Shown here: positions 11,588-23,880 of the stretch, one piece after another
How positions within the stretch are numbered: the first letter of the stretch is position 1
How the letters are laid out: each line of letters opens with the position of its first letter
Assembly (NCBI RefSeq): GCF_963924675.1
Contig: NC_089222.1
Span: 134,256,281 to 134,320,280, forward strand
Length of the DNA: 64,000 bases
Direction of reading: 5' to 3'
From: Phocoena phocoena
Lineage: Eukaryota > Chordata > Mammalia > Artiodactyla > Phocoenidae
Program-made: the position numbers and the translations under genes
Notes under the pieces: model-generated
Told to the model about the DNA's origin: nothing
Databases searched by the model: none
What the model saw: the letters and a program-made list of their open reading frames with translations, nothing else

Positions 11588-14329
11588 AGAGAGGGACTCT
11601 TATCCCCTATTCTGCACACAGGGAAGCTGAGGCTCAGAGGAGTTGAGCCAGGTGCCTGAGGACACCAAGTGGCTGGCGATAGGGCAGGATTCAGACTCAG
11701 CAGATATAAAACCTGCCCTCCAGCTTCTCCAAGAGAGATGTGTGCCTTTCAGAATTTTGAAGGATGGAAACCTCATGACCTCGAGTGATCTAACGTAGAT
11801 TGCCTCCATCCTTGTCTAACGTTTTACACACTCATCGCTCCCAGAAGTCGTTGGAGAGATTTATCTGTTAAACACCCATCTCTCCACTAGACATTAACTA
11901 TTTCAAGTACAGATGTTTGTCACCTTAGTCATTGTCATATCCTACTGCCTGGGACAGAGCTGGCACAGAGTAGATGCACACGAAGTAGTTAGTAAGTGAC
12001 CATGTGAAGAGTCCTCCTTTGGTGTCATGAGCTGTCCTGCACCTAATCATCACCCTGTATTTGCTGTTTGTAGGTATTAAATTTTTAAGGAATGTAAGGA
12101 CTTGGTGGGTTGTTATTTGGTTTTATAGAGGGACGTTTAGGCACGATGAACTCAGCAAGCTGCAACCAAGCCGAAATTCCATGACAAAGAGAAAGAGGCT
12201 CTGAGTGTGTGGTGTCAGGTGTTAGTGAAATGAAGTTGCTATAGAAGTTCATTTGTCAAATCACAGAGGCTCACAAAGTCTTAGGGAAACAGGGACATCT
12301 GCACCTGCTGGTGAATTTCCTGGGCATGTCACCCTCTGGGTGGTCACTCTAGAGGTCCCCAGCCCACCTCGTCCTCCTCACGAGGCAGGCCAGCACACTG
12401 CAGCGAAGGGCAGGACATCAGGCCGAGCTGTTTCAACACGAGCGTCACACAATGAGAGCGTCACCCTCATCGTCGTTAGAAAGCAGCGCCCCAGCCAACT
12501 CTCAGTAGCATCCTTACCCTAGTTGCAGGGATATGATCTGAAGGCTGGACTGGGGTCCCTGGGCACCCACCAAAGGGAGGAGACCCTCCTACACGAGGGA
12601 CCCCAACAGGAGCCACCAAGAGTGAGCTGGGAAGATTCTGGCAAGATCAGCTAAATCAGTAGATTGAGCAAATCCAGAAGGACGTTTCCCCAGGTCAGGC
12701 TGTAGGTAGCTTTACTGCATCACCGCAGCCAAGTTCACACGAAGGACCAGCAGACTAGAACCCAGAATCAAGGGGCCTGTCCTGGGATGTTGAGACACAG
12801 AGGCTGGTGGAACGGACACAAGGTTATCCAAGGGTCCCTGATGAATGATTTTGCTTTGGGCCATTTAAATGATCTGTGAGACATTTTCTTAGGAGTGTTA
12901 GAATTTACCCTCCTCTCAGTAATATAGTGTGTGTGTGTTGGAGGCTTGCAGAAGGCAGTTAGCTGGCTCAGCCATTGTACCTCTGCAGGTTGTTCTGAAG
13001 GAGACTTATTTAGACAGCCTGGCTCAGAACTTGATGTCCTCCATTCCACCTAGTGAGTGTTTTATTGTGTGCCCTCGTGGCCCAATATTTCAGCCCCGGC
13101 CTTGGGCTTGGGCCTGTGTGTGTCTTCGGCCTCTGGAAGCGCTCACTGTGGACTTGCGGGGTGCATGGGGTAACTGGGGCCATGGGTGAGAAAGCAGTGC
13201 TTCTCCTGAGTTGGGAGGGCGTCATTGTTTCATATGAAAGGAACTCCAGGCTATCAGGCAAACCCCCATTGAAATAGAAGTATCATAACACATTTCAGAG
13301 TTGAAGTTACACGATCCCCCGTCAGGGAGGACGCTGGGAAATCAGCGCCGCCTTGTCACATAGGTGTGGATTCTGAAGTGTTCCCATGGCCTCTAATCTT
13401 TGGTTCCATGACAGAAAGTTATTATCACGTCCCTAAGTGCTGTCAGACCAGGCCCAATACTCTTTGTGCTTTCACCCGACGGTAGCAGGGCCCCAAGGGG
13501 TGGAACCCTCGCCCCAGCCTCTCGGTGTCTTATTTGGACACAAATAGGTTTGAGCTGGAGCTTGTGTTGGCTCCAGACCAGGGATCTAAGGGTCAAGGGG
13601 CCTTAAAGGCCACGGGCCACCATGGTGAGATTCCCGAGGGCTTGCTACCGCTGATGAAATTAAAGCCATTCGCTTGAGCCTGTGATGAACTAAGGCTAAA
13701 ATGAGAATAAGACCAACAATAGCACAGTGTGAAGATTCTGTCTGACAGGGAGACTAATGCCTTTATTTTAACAGAACGCAGTCAGTGTAATAGGAAAAGG
13801 GGTCACAAAAGCCTAAAGTGGTCCAATTGATTTTAGAAAACAGACGGTATCCCCTTAGTTTAAAGCCTGGGGCTTTGGAGAGAACCCTGGCCCGAGCTTG
13901 GGGTCCCAGCCAAGCAGTGGCTATGGACAGATTAACTGGCTGTGACAGGAAGAGTTGAGCCAGTTCACCACCAGGGCTCCATCTAACTAAGAGCTGGTGA
14001 TTCTATGACTCCAGACTAGTTGGTTCAGGTGACTAGGAAGCCTTATTTCCAACGGGCTTTCCAAGAGTTGCCATATTCTCCATCTTTGATTATTGGCTAT
14101 TAGCAGACTTGGTGTAAACATGGCCTGAAGAGTGGTCAGTTGGCAGGAGGTACACCTGAGCCAAGAGGCACCTAGGGTCTGATGAGTGAGAAGCGCTCCT
14201 GGCAATAGAACCCACACCCTCCCTCTCCGGGAGCAGAGGGAGAGAGGAAGAAAGGCAACTAACGTTATGGAGCCCCCAACCCACAGGGCACCAAGCCTAG
14301 TGCCGTAGGCACTCAGCAGATAGCTGTGT
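11588..14329. other. EVA1C last intron, middle; nothing recognised
   Basis: About 2.7 kb without a recognised exon, RNA gene or confident repeat. A short GT run lies near 12928. Confidence 0.4.
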
Positions 14330-14830
14330 CACCCCTGCTTTGGGCCAGGCACTGGGGATTTGGTGAAGAGCAAGGTTGTTCAGTCCCAGTCCGCACGGAG
14401 CTTGCATTCTATGGTGGGCGAAGGGCGGGGGGGAGGACAAAACACACTCATAGCCATTCCAGAGGCTATGAGACCTAATGACAGGGGAGACCTGGTCCAG
14501 ACTGGGGGTGGGGTCACGGAGGGCTGGATGAAGAGGGGAGAAAGAACATTCCAGACAGAAGGAACAGCACGTGCAAAAGCGCCAAGGTGCGAAGCCGTCT
14601 GGCCCCTGCGAGGGATGGAGAGAGGCCAGTGGGTGGGAAAGCAGAAAGCAGAGGGATGAGTCTTTGGAGTTGAACTTGGGGAGGGTAGTTCCATGGACCA
14701 GGTCCTAGCAAGCTTCGTAGGCAGTGGTCTGGGTTTGATTTTTACCTTACGGGAGGAGGGGGACCGTTTATAGGTTTTAAGTAGGGGAGTGATGTGATCT
14801 GATGTGCATTTTTAAAAAGATTACAGTGGC
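14330..14830 (+). repeat. L2-like ancient LINE fragment
   Basis: 'gggccaggcactggggattt', 'cggagcttgcattctatggt', 'ttccagacagaaggaacagc' and 'ttttaagtaggggagtgatg' occur in the order expected for an L2 3' region. Confidence 0.6.
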
Positions 14831-14939
14831 CACGGTGGGGAAGATGGATGAGAGGGGCAAGGGAGGAGAGAGGAGACCAGCTGGGGGTGGGGAGGATGGA
14901 GAAGAGAAGTGTTATCATTCCTGTTTTTCAGATAAATTC

Positions 14940-15812
14940 ACTAGATCAGAAGACACCCTAATGGAAGGAAAATACAAGCCACTTACCCAGAGATATTCAC
15001 AATGTATATACTGTCTAATGATCAATATCAAGAATATATAGAAACTATAGATAGATACAGATATATTTTATGTGTAAGAAGAAAAGCACACACAACCCCA
15101 TTTAAAAAGTGGGCACATGACCTGAGACAGCATTTTGAGACGAGGGATAGGTAAGTATCTGGAGAGATGTGTACATAACTGGGGATCAGGGAAATACAAG
15201 TCAAGCCACAGTGAGATGCAATTTTATACTCCTATGATTGGAAGAATGTTAGAAGCCCGTCCATACTCAGTGCTGGAGAAGATGAGGATTTGCAGGATTC
15301 CTCATGCATTGCAGCCACTTTGCAAACCACGTTGGCAGTATTTCCCCAATTCACATGCCTTACAGCTCATCCAATTGCCCTCAGTAGCCGAGACAGACAC
15401 TTGCAGGTATTCACCAGGGACGTGTACAGGAATGGTCACAGCTACAAGGCCCACATACAGAAACCTGGCAGCCCCCCAGATGCCCATCAGCAGGAGAGCG
15501 AGTGAATAAACCACAGCGTAGTCAAGTGATGCAGCGATATACTGTTCAGTTAAAAACCAACACCAAACCCCCAACGCTGCAACGTTACACCTTTTTCATG
15601 AAGTTTTTAGGAATACACAGAGGTGCCATAAGCTATGTAAAAAGGCAAGTGCGGGAGTAATGAGCATGGAATTCAGGTGGTAGTTACCTTGATGGGAGGA
15701 GGCTGGGGGGAGGGGAACCCACAGGTTAGACATGGTTATTGTCAAGGCTCTAACTCCCAGCGCGGGTGCTGATTACAGAATTTAAAGTAGTTAATTAATT
15801 AAATAAACATAA
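14940..15812 (+). repeat. L1 3' part, sense
   Basis: Contains 'gggaaatacaagtcaagcca', 'cacagtgagatgcaatttta' and the late 'ggtggtagttaccttgatgg' block, which are L1 ORF2/3' UTR in sense orientation. Frames are broken, so it is a dead copy. Confidence 0.75.
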
Positions 15813-15911
15813 TGGAAGGCCGCGTATTGACCGATAAAGAGAATGTGTCATATCCTGAGGATTATGGTGAGTTTAATTCTGTCCACCTGGAGTCTTTAAA
15901 AAGAAGTAGAG

Positions 15912-16139
15912 GGGCTTCCCTGGTGGCGCAGTGGTTGAGAGTCCGCCTGCCGAGGCAGGGGACGCGGGTTCGCGCCCCGGTCCGGGAAGATCCCACGTGC
16001 CGCCGAGCGGCTGGGCCCGTGAGCCATGGCCGCTGAGCCTGCGCGTCCGGAGCCTGTGCTCCGCGACGGGAGAGGCCGCAACAGTGAGAGGCCCGCGTAC
16101 CGCAAAAAAAATAAATAAATAAATAAAATAAAATAAAAT
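15912..16139 (+). mobile_element. Young CHR SINE (tRNA-derived)
   Basis: Head 'gggcttccctggtggcgcag', B-box-like 'gggttcgcgcccc' and an A-rich tail with taaa units. The 9-bp target duplication 'gaagtagag' occurs at 15903-15911 and 16140-16148. Intact in the EVA1C last intron. Confidence 0.95.
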
Positions 16140-16148
16140 GAAGTAGAG

Positions 16149-17457
16149 ATGGGAAAGGAGTGGGGGACAGTAACTGGCCCACAGTTACCCACCTGTCTGG
16201 GGCAGAGCCAGACCTTAAATCCTCCTTGATCCTGGCCTGAGTACCTGATTCACCCATGAGACCACCACTGGGAATGATGGTCTCGTGGGCGAGGAGAGAA
16301 GGGGGCTGTGGGTGATCATGGTCTTCCCAGAAGCTTGACCAGCATGGGATCTTTCTGCCTGGAGCTGGCCCTGTCCTGAACCAGGATGGCTGGAAAAGGT
16401 TACAAGTGGATGGGACTCCATTCACCCATCGGCAGCGCTCCTTCCAGGCACTGCAGGAGGTGATGGCTACAGGCGTGGCTGTCAGTGGGCTCAAGGCTTA
16501 CGCTTTCCCAGGAGGAAGAGGAGATGAATTGTGGGTGCACAGAAAGCCCGTATCCGACTCCATGAGGACAGGAAGGACTGGAGAGGACAGTGGCCAGGAG
16601 GCTTGGGAAGGGGGGGCCGGAGACAGCGGGGAGAGGAAAGGAGGATTCAAAGGAAAGGGAGGTGAGAGTGAAGCTGGGAGTGATGAGTCCACTCCCAGCA
16701 GAGGCTTTGATGTGCAGGGGGAGGAGAAACGATTTGCCCCATCAGATCAGGGCCTCGGGTCTTAGCATCATTTTGTGGTTTACGGTTTAATGATTGTGTC
16801 CCAAATGCCAGTCTTCCAATCCCTATTCTACCACCACTCCCAGAAATGAACCCGGCACAAAGGATGTGTGTCTCTTTCTGACCAAATCTTCAAAATACCT
16901 TGACCCTTAGGAAAAATATATTGTTATTAATAGCACTACAGACACAGCTCACTGCCCCTCCCCTGGCCAAAAGCAGTTTTGCATTCAGACTTCTGTGTCT
17001 TAGAGAGAGTGATGAAATGGTGCTCGTAGGGGCGACGGCAACAAAGGACATTTGAGTCCAGTGAATTGAGCTGCGAGTGAAGGAAGCCGAATAGGGAAGT
17101 TGCATGTTTCAAGGAGATAGCGTGTCCCACTTAGATCTCTCCTGTCAGATCACAGCGGCTAGATCCCTTGACTGTACATGAAACTTATCAACTGTCAAGT
17201 TCTGAACCTCCATTCTGCACCTCTGGGGAGGGACCGAGGCAGTGAGGACAACAGTCATCATTATATTCGAGTCTAGTGAAGGAGGAGGCCACGTGCCTGG
17301 CGGAGGCTGGTTCCATCGAGACGTAGGAGCAAACGGCCAGTGCACATCTCACAAGCTGCTTGCAGCTCAGGAGCTGGGTTCCTGTCCTGGCTCCAGCTAA
17401 AGAGGCCAGCTGAGCTCAGACAGTGGCTCCCCTACACCTCAGCTTGAGTCTCTGTAT
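16149..17457. other. EVA1C last intron; nothing recognised
   Basis: No exon or confident repeat. Open frames on both strands (up to 119 codons) look like chance in GC-rich, purine-skewed sequence near 16500-16750. Confidence 0.4.
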
Positions 17458-17655
17458 CAGTGATCCACAAAGTACGGCCCACGGGCTGATTTTGTAAATA
17501 AAGTTTTATTAGAACACAGCCACACCTGTAACATCTTTCGTGTTACAACAGCACAGTTGAGTAGTTGCAACACAGACTGTTTGGCCCACAAAGCCTTAAA
17601 ATATGTACTGTCTGACCTTTTGACAGAAGGGTCAGAAAAATCTGTCAACTCCTGA
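17458..17655. mobile_element. hAT-type DNA transposon fragment
   Basis: 'gattttgtaaataaagtttt', 'attagaacacagccacacct' and 'ggcccacaaagccttaaaat' match the common hAT-Charlie-like non-autonomous element. Another copy lies at 19279 in the opposite orientation. Confidence 0.75.
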
Positions 17656-18004
17656 CCTATATTAGGAAGTTAGCTGGATCATTACTTCCCAAAATGGGAG
17701 TGCTAACACCTCAGGGGGTACACGGCTGAAAAGTAATAGTCCTTTCCACGCAGGGTTAATGTAAGAATTAAACATATGTAAAGATTTAGACCAGGGTACA
17801 TAGTACAAATTAGCATTCTTTCTATTTCTATTGTACAGTTATTTGGAGGTAGAACTTTTACTACCAGAACTTTTATTTATATTTATTTTTTAATCTAAAA
17901 TTAAGCTTTGTAACATTTACTATATTAGTACTTACATTCATATATATACTTTATATGTAAATTAATTTTTCAAAATTTACTACTATTAATAATAGCTAAC
18001 AGTT

Positions 18005-18200
18005 TATTGAACATTTGTTATGTGTCATTGAGTGTTCTGAGAGCTTCACAGGAATTAACTCTGACAGAAAGGGGCTTCTGGCTCCATTTTACAGGTGAAG
18101 GAACTGAGGAACAGAGAGGTGATGTAATTCGCCGAAAGTCACACTAGGGAATGACAGATCTGCATTTGAACTCAGGAGGGCCCAGCTTCTCAGGTCCTTT
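18005..18200 (+). repeat. MIR SINE, sense
   Basis: 'ttattgaacatttgttatgt', 'ctccattttacaggtgaagg' and 'tgaggaacagagaggtgatg' are the MIR consensus in order. It lies about 200 bases upstream of the last EVA1C exon. Confidence 0.85.
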
Positions 18201-18408
18201 GCTATGTGTCCTCTCATAAACATACATATGTTGACTATATATGCTCCAAACCTTTTTTTCTTTTTAATTAGTGGGGGTATATGATCAGTTAGGTGTGGAC
18301 GGTCTTAGAGATGCTGTCCAGGACTGCATGTATCTGCTTCTGTGGGACTTCGGCCTGGTGAAGACTGACAGCTCCCCCACGTCCTGACGTGTTCTCTTTC
18401 CCTTACAG

Positions 18409-18785
18409 CCCACCCTGAAAGAGCTGCCCTGCTGTTCGTGTCCAGTGTTTGCATCGGTCTTGCACTCACGCTGTGTGCCTTGGTCATCAGAGTGTCCTGC
18501 ACCAAGGACTTCCGGGAGCTGCAGCTGGCGAGGGAGCACCTGGTGCCAGGAAGCGACAAAGCCGAGGAGGACAGCCAGGATGAGGAGGGGGAGGAGGACT
18601 CCTCCGACTCCGATTTTCCGGGGGAACTGTCGGGGTTTCGTAGGACTACATATCCTGTCTACAGTTCCATAGAGGCTGCAGAGCTGGCAGAAAGGATTGA
18701 GCGCAGGGAGCAAATCATCCAGGAAATATGGATGAACAGTGGTTTGGACACTTCACTCCCAAGAAACATGAGCCAGTTCTACTGA
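18409..18785 (+). CDS. EVA1C: EVA1C terminal coding exon: transmembrane helix and cytoplasmic tail
   Basis: The acceptor 'ccttacag' precedes an exon that opens in phase 1 (AHPERAALLF) and runs 124 codons to a TGA at 18783-18785. A roughly 21-residue hydrophobic helix comes first, from ALLFVSS to LCALVI. The cytoplasmic tail begins with a basic/Cys segment (RVSCTKDF), then an acidic run (EEDSQDEEGEEDSSDSDF). It ends with a conserved block, YSSIEAAELAERIERREQII, and the last residues are NMSQFY. The acidic run and the terminal block are the hallmark of the FAM176/EVA1 family; the SIEAAELAERIERREQII block separates EVA1C from EVA1A/B as I recall them. Together the three exons give about 180 residues, which fits the C-terminal part of a protein of about 440. 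There is no frameshift or stop, so the gene looks functional. Confidence 0.95.
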
Positions 18786-18985
18786 AAACCAGATGCATCT
18801 TGATATGATCACACTTTCTGAAGAGGGAAGGGTTGAGAATGCCCCTCCAGTTCTGTTTCACTCGTACCTTCTATGAAGGAGAACTTGTCATGTCATCCAA
18901 TACTGAGGAAGCCAGAAAGCTCTTAAAGGGACATTTCAAACTGTTTACAGCACATTTCAAAATAAATATGGAGGGAAGAAGTCTT
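18786..18985 (+). other. EVA1C: EVA1C 3' untranslated region with polyA signal
   Basis: After the stop codon the sequence is non-coding. A canonical AATAAA sits at 18961-18966, so cleavage is expected near 18976-18990. This gives a short 3' UTR of about 200 bases. The distal end is inferred from the signal only; a MIR copy starts soon after, near 19027. Confidence 0.7.
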
Positions 18986-19026
18986 GGTTTTCTGTATTTA
19001 TTTAAATTCATGTCTATATGCTAACA

Positions 19027-19165
19027 GAACTAGAGTTCACATTTATTGAGCACTTATAATGCCAGGCACTGTTCTAGCTGCTTTTCATGTATTAAGTCAT
19101 TTAATGCTCTCGACAACTTCGGGAGATGGTGCTGTCATTATCGTTTTACAGATGGGTAAACAGAA
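19027..19165 (+). repeat. MIR SINE, sense
   Basis: 'acatttattgagcacttata', 'tgccaggcactgttctagct' and 'cgttttacagatgggtaaac' are MIR. It lies just beyond the EVA1C polyA site. Confidence 0.85.
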
Positions 19166-19278
19166 GATCCCTATCTCTCCATAAAAGAATTATACTAATA
19201 TTCACAATGGCAAGCGTGAGTTAGTCACTCCACGTTCATTGGTGGTAGACTTTAATCACTAACATAATTTGTTTAGAG

Positions 19279-19653
19279 AAGGGATTGGCAAAGTTTGTTT
19301 TCTTTTTAAGGGAAAGATAATAAATATTTTAGGCATCGCAGGTCAGATAGGTCTGCCACAACTACTCACCTCTGACCCCGGAGCTCAAAAGCAGCCACAG
19401 CTAATAGGTAATGAATGAACACGGCTGTGTTTCAATAAAACTTTACTTGTGGGAACTGCAATCTGAAATTAACTTTAATATGTCACCTATTTCTCTTTTT
19501 TTAATCAATTATTTTAAAATGTAAAAGCCATTCTTAGCTTATGGGCTGTCCAGTAGCCTACAGGCAGTGGCCTGCCTCTTGATTTTGTAAATAAAGTATG
19601 GTTTATAACGCCTAAAACATTTACCCTTGCAGGAAAAGCTTGCTGACCCCCGA
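19279..19653. mobile_element. hAT-type DNA transposon, near full length
   Basis: The ends 'gggattggcaaagttt' and 'aagcttgctgaccccc' are inverted copies of one another. Inside are 'aaatattttaggcatcgcag' and 'ggctgtgtttcaataaaact'. It is related to the copy at 17458, with about 150 extra bases in the middle. Confidence 0.75.
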
Positions 19654-19659
19654 CTTAGA

Positions 19660-20342
19660 TTAAAACTACAGAATTTCTAGTGGTAAAAAACAGTCGACCA
19701 GATTCCCCAGCAGCCTGTGGGCAAGGATCAAGTAGAGCTACCTTTCAAATTATTGCAAAAAAATAGGTCCTACCATATTAGGGGGAGGGGCAGGTGAAGA
19801 AGTAAAAGAAAAAGGAGAGTTGAGGAAAACAGATTCCTGGTGGGAGAACTGGTGATGGTTTCTTTTAGAAGGCCCCCCCCCTGGTGGACAGGAGGCTTAT
19901 AGCTGTGGAGTAGAATAAGAAAAGAATTTTTTTCTCTTTCTTGTCCTAGGGGGCTTAGAGCATTAAAATGATGGTGTTGACTACGAATGAGGTCTCCTTG
20001 CCTTATCTTACTTCATCATCACATCAGCCCTGCAAGCAGGCATATGTAGATGAGGGAGCTGAAGGCTGACAGTACAGGGGCCAAGTCACACGGTGCCAAG
20101 TGCTGGATCTGGCTCAGCTGTAAGGTGATCAGGAAATACTAGCTGTTCCCCCAGGAACCCCAGTAACGACAGGTAGGACAGAAGGCATTTCTCTTTCAGC
20201 CAGCCCCCAGATCCTGAGGGCGAAGGGCCCATCTGAGGAATCCAGAGGAGGGGGTGGTGTGGAGGGAGGGGCCTGTCTCTCATCAACTAGCCCAGCTGCC
20301 TGGAGGGCAGAGGTGCTGCAGTTTTGTTTGTTTTTTAAAATT
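19660..20342. other. Intergenic, nothing recognised
   Basis: No gene and no confident repeat except a possible MIR trace near 19990-20110 ('gatgagggagctgaaggctg'). Confidence 0.4.
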
Positions 20343-20690
20343 CAGTTTGTCTTAGTTCATTCATTCTGCTATAACAAAAACACCATAGACTGAGTGGCTT
20401 ATAAAACCACAGAAATTTATTTCTCACGGTTTTGGAGGCTGGAAGTCCAAGATCAAGGGGCCAGGGTCTGGTGAGAGCCTGGCTTCCTGGCTCGTAGCTG
20501 GCGGTCTCACTGGGTCCCCATGTGGCAGAAAGGCCGGGAGCTCTCTGGGGTCTCCTTTATAAGGGCACTAATCCTATCCAGGGAGGCTCTGCCCTCATGA
20601 CCTGATCACCTCCCAAAGGCCCCACCTCCAAATACAATGGGCGTTAGGATTTACTCTGAGTTTGGGGGGAACACAAACATTTGGTCTACG
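20343..20690 (-). mobile_element. MaLR-like LTR, antisense
   Basis: 'ttagttcattcattctgcta', 'cagaaatttatttctcacgg', 'cctttataagggcactaatc' and 'gaacacaaacatttggtcta' appear in the order of the antisense LTR also seen at 10868 and 22790. Confidence 0.65.
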
Positions 20691-21160
20691 CCAGACATGA
20701 AATTCACACGAAGTAAGATTAACCATTTTAAAGCACACAATTCAGTGGCTTTTAGTACATTCACAGTGTCATGGGACCCCCACTTCTGTCTAGTTCCAAA
20801 ACATTTTCAACATCAGAAAATAAAACCCCCTACCCATTAAGCAGTCACTCCCCATTCCCCCTTCCCTCCAGCCCCTGGCAACTACCTCTCTGCTTTCTGT
20901 CTCTATGCATTCACTTATTCTGGAGGGTTCATATAAAGGGAATCACACATATAAATGTAATCTTTTGTCACTGGCTTCTTTCACGTAGCATAATGTCCTC
21001 AAGGTCATCCATGTTGCAGCATGAATCATTATGGCTGAATGATATTCCACTGTATGTATAGGGCACATTGAGTTCATTAATTCATCCATTGGTACACATT
21101 GGGTTGTTTCCGCTTTAGGCTACTGTGAATAGTGCTTTTGTAAACATTCATGTGTGGTTT
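20691..21160 (-). repeat. L1 3' end, antisense
   Basis: 'accattttaaagcacacaat', 'gcccctggcaactacctctc' and 'tgaatgatattccactgtat' are antisense L1M 3' UTR. Confidence 0.85.
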
Positions 21161-21284
21161 CCTTTTTATCCTTTGGCCACACTGCACAGCATGTGGGATC
21201 TTAGTTCCCTGACGAGGGATCGAACCTGTGCCCCCTGCATTGGCAGCACAGAGTCTTAACCACTGGACCTCCAGGGCAGTCCCT
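21161..21284 (-). mobile_element. Older CHR-type SINE, antisense
   Basis: 'gggatcttagttccctgacg', 'gggatcgaacctgtgccccc' and 'ccactggacctccagggcag' are the antisense tRNA-derived head. Flanks 'tgtgtggttt' and 'cgtgtggtgt' suggest a target duplication. It interrupts the L1-derived stretch. Confidence 0.8.
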
Positions 21285-22789
21285 CGTGTGGTGTTTTAAC
21301 AGCAGTGAAACCACATAAAACGGCAACCGCAGATAAAGTTGATGAGATATCTCGCGGATTCCATTCAACAGAGGGAAGGGGGAGTGAAGGTGAGTCAGAG
21401 TGAAGCCCCCTTTCTCACCCCCGCTTCTGCCAATTTCAGAGTGTGCTTCACTTACACTTACCTGCAAAGGTGGGAGAGTAGAGACTGGTCCAGAGAGGTG
21501 CCATACGGACAGGCTGGGGTCGTGTGGGCAGAGCTGAAATGCCTCAGCACCTCCAGGAACCCGAGTCCTCCATCTATAATGTAGGGAATTGGGAGAAGTT
21601 GACAGGGCGAAGATGACTCGCCTTCAATCTGTCATTAGAGATAAATCTGTTCTAGGCCATAGCAGAGAATGAACATATGGCTCCATTGTCTAACTTCTTC
21701 ATGAGGATTTTGTTCTAATCAAAGAGAATCCTTGTCCTTTTATTTCTTGAGCTCAGCAAGAAGCACTTTGAAACTGTCTCAGGTCCCAGAACAGCCTCCG
21801 CCATGGTCTCTAGTTCTAATTCCCAAGCAGCATCTTCTCTGGCTCCGTGAACGTAACCACTGTCCTTCCGATGACCTTGTACAGCTAAAGAGAGAACACG
21901 CGCCAGCTGAAGGTTTTCACTTTTCCAGTTGGAGGAAGAGCTGTGCCCACACTGACCTCAGTCTCAAAGCTCTTGTTGAATGCCGCGATGGGTCTTCCCT
22001 TATTTGCGTCTCCCCCCAGCACCCACCCACGTGCACACTCCTCCCAGGACCCCCGAGGAGGCAGCTGGAAGACAGGCCGGCCAAAGCGAGGGGCGGTCTT
22101 TGGCCTGATCAAAAGCAACGAGTTGTTTATTTGCATTTTCTGAGCCCAAGAGAAGAATGTCACGTTCTTCTCATGGAAGGAGCCTGAGAGGTCCTGCTGA
22201 GAATGTGTTTGGACGGGCACCACGCCCAGGAGGAAAAGGACCAAACCAGATTTGGATGAAGGATTTCTGATGGAGCATGGTGGCTGGTGGAAGCTCCCAG
22301 GTGGAATTCCACCCGGGGAGTGTGAGGCACACATGGGCTGCTGCTTCTAAGCTTTGTGTTTCTCTGGGCCACAGACACCCCACTGTTTCCAAGCTGTGGG
22401 GCTCCGGAAGTCCTGTGCCAAGAGGCCAGCTCTCGGCGGGAGGTTTGCACGTGTCACTACCTCAGTTACTTGCTGTAAATGCTGACTTTCAAAATGCAAG
22501 CCACCTGCTGCAAAATTCAGCCCTATGGATTCACGGAGCTTGTTAGCAGGGCCGCTCCCGCTCTGTTTGCTGCAGCTTCACGAAAAAGCAGCGCTTACCC
22601 AGGGACCGAGCAGTTCCTGGGAGGCCCTGTGAGCAGTCCCACTGCCGACCCCACAGATGGGCAGTGCGCGGTGCTGTGCCCGCCCGGATCCCTGTACCAA
22701 GCCTGCTGCCTGCCCCAGCTGCTGCGAGGGTGACTTAACGGCCCACAGCTGCCCTCTTTTGCAGAGAATTGCCCCCTCACCATTTTTGT
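21285..22789. other. Intergenic, nothing recognised
   Basis: About 1.5 kb with no recognised gene or repeat. Overlapping open frames of up to 151 codons at 21732-22187 have no recognisable similarity. Confidence 0.4.
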
Positions 22790-23122
22790 CTTAGTCTGCG
22801 TGGGCTGCTATAACAAAACTACCACAGACAGGGTAGCTTATAAACAACAGAATTTTTTTTCTCAGTTATAGAAATAGACGTCCAAGCTCAGGGTGCCGGC
22901 ATGGTGGGGTGAGGGCCCTCTTCTGGGTTGCGGACTTCTCGCTGTGTCCTCACATGATGGAAGGCACATGGGGAGCTCTCTTTTATAGGGCACTAATCTC
23001 ATTCATGAGGTTTTTGATCTAAAAACCTCCCGAAGGCCTCACTTCCTAATACCATCACCTTTGGGAGTTAGGATGTGAACATACGAATTCGGAGGGACAC
23101 AAACATTCAGACCATAGCACTT
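22790..23122 (-). mobile_element. MaLR-like LTR, antisense
   Basis: 'cttagtctgcgtgggctgct', 'gctgtgtcctcacatgatgg', 'cttcctaataccatcacctt' and 'cacaaacattcagaccatag' follow the antisense LTR order. Confidence 0.7.
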
Positions 23123-23744
23123 TTCTTACACGTATTTCCCCTGAGAGCACTGTTTCAATAAACCACTCATTCAAGAATCTCGGAAACTGACCTGAGACAT
23201 CCAGTGTGAGGGGCCTGGGGGTACCTATTGGTCCCTGTCGGCCCACACTGCTGGCACAATGCCACCCGCAGCCTCTGGGGGAGCCAGAGTGGAAGGAACA
23301 TGGGGGAGCCTCCCCACTAGCAAGTGATGTCAGGGAAGAGTCAGCCGTTGGTTTATACATCTGGCATCTGGTGAGTCTCAGAAAAGTGATGCCCACAAGG
23401 GCCCCCTTTCAATCTGTCCCTGTCGTTCTCCACGGGTGGCGACCCCCTATTCCGGCTCCAGGTTACCTGGGGAACCGAGGCTTGACGCTGAGTCCTCCCT
23501 GGCAGAGCGGGGGGAGCTGCGTGAGCCTTCTCATCCACTTTCCCCAGGGCTGATCCACTCTCGGCAGCCCATATTGTCTAGTGGGGGCCTCCCGGAAAGC
23601 ACCACTGCCCTGAAGCTTTCACCCCACTCCCTGCCCCACCCAGACCCTGGAACACCGATGTCAACCAGACTGGACATGCCTCTGCACCAGCCCCGGCCTC
23701 AGGGTCCCCCTCCTGCTGTGCTGCCCTCTTGTTTCCCAGCTTCT

Positions 23745-23880
23745 GTCTGACTTGGTCTTAGCTTGGTCTCAGGAAGATCTATCTGTGCTTCAGTTTCCTC
23801 ATCTGTAAAATGGGCACAATAATAGTAACTCCTCCCTAGTGGTGTGGAGAGTGACCGTGCTTCACACCTAATGAGAACCA
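23745..23880 (-). repeat. MIR SINE, antisense
   Basis: 'cagtttcctcatctgtaaaa' followed by 'tgggcacaataatagtaact' is the classic antisense MIR core. Confidence 0.85.

Noticed and set aside
15912..16139. tRNA-like heads with A and B boxes in the CHR SINEs, and the 60-210 codon frames over them
   Set aside because: These are SINE promoters, not tRNA genes: no intact cloverleaf or anticodon arm was found. The recurring similar peptides (for example 'GPSRSAARGIFPDRG') come from the same SINE sequence in different places.
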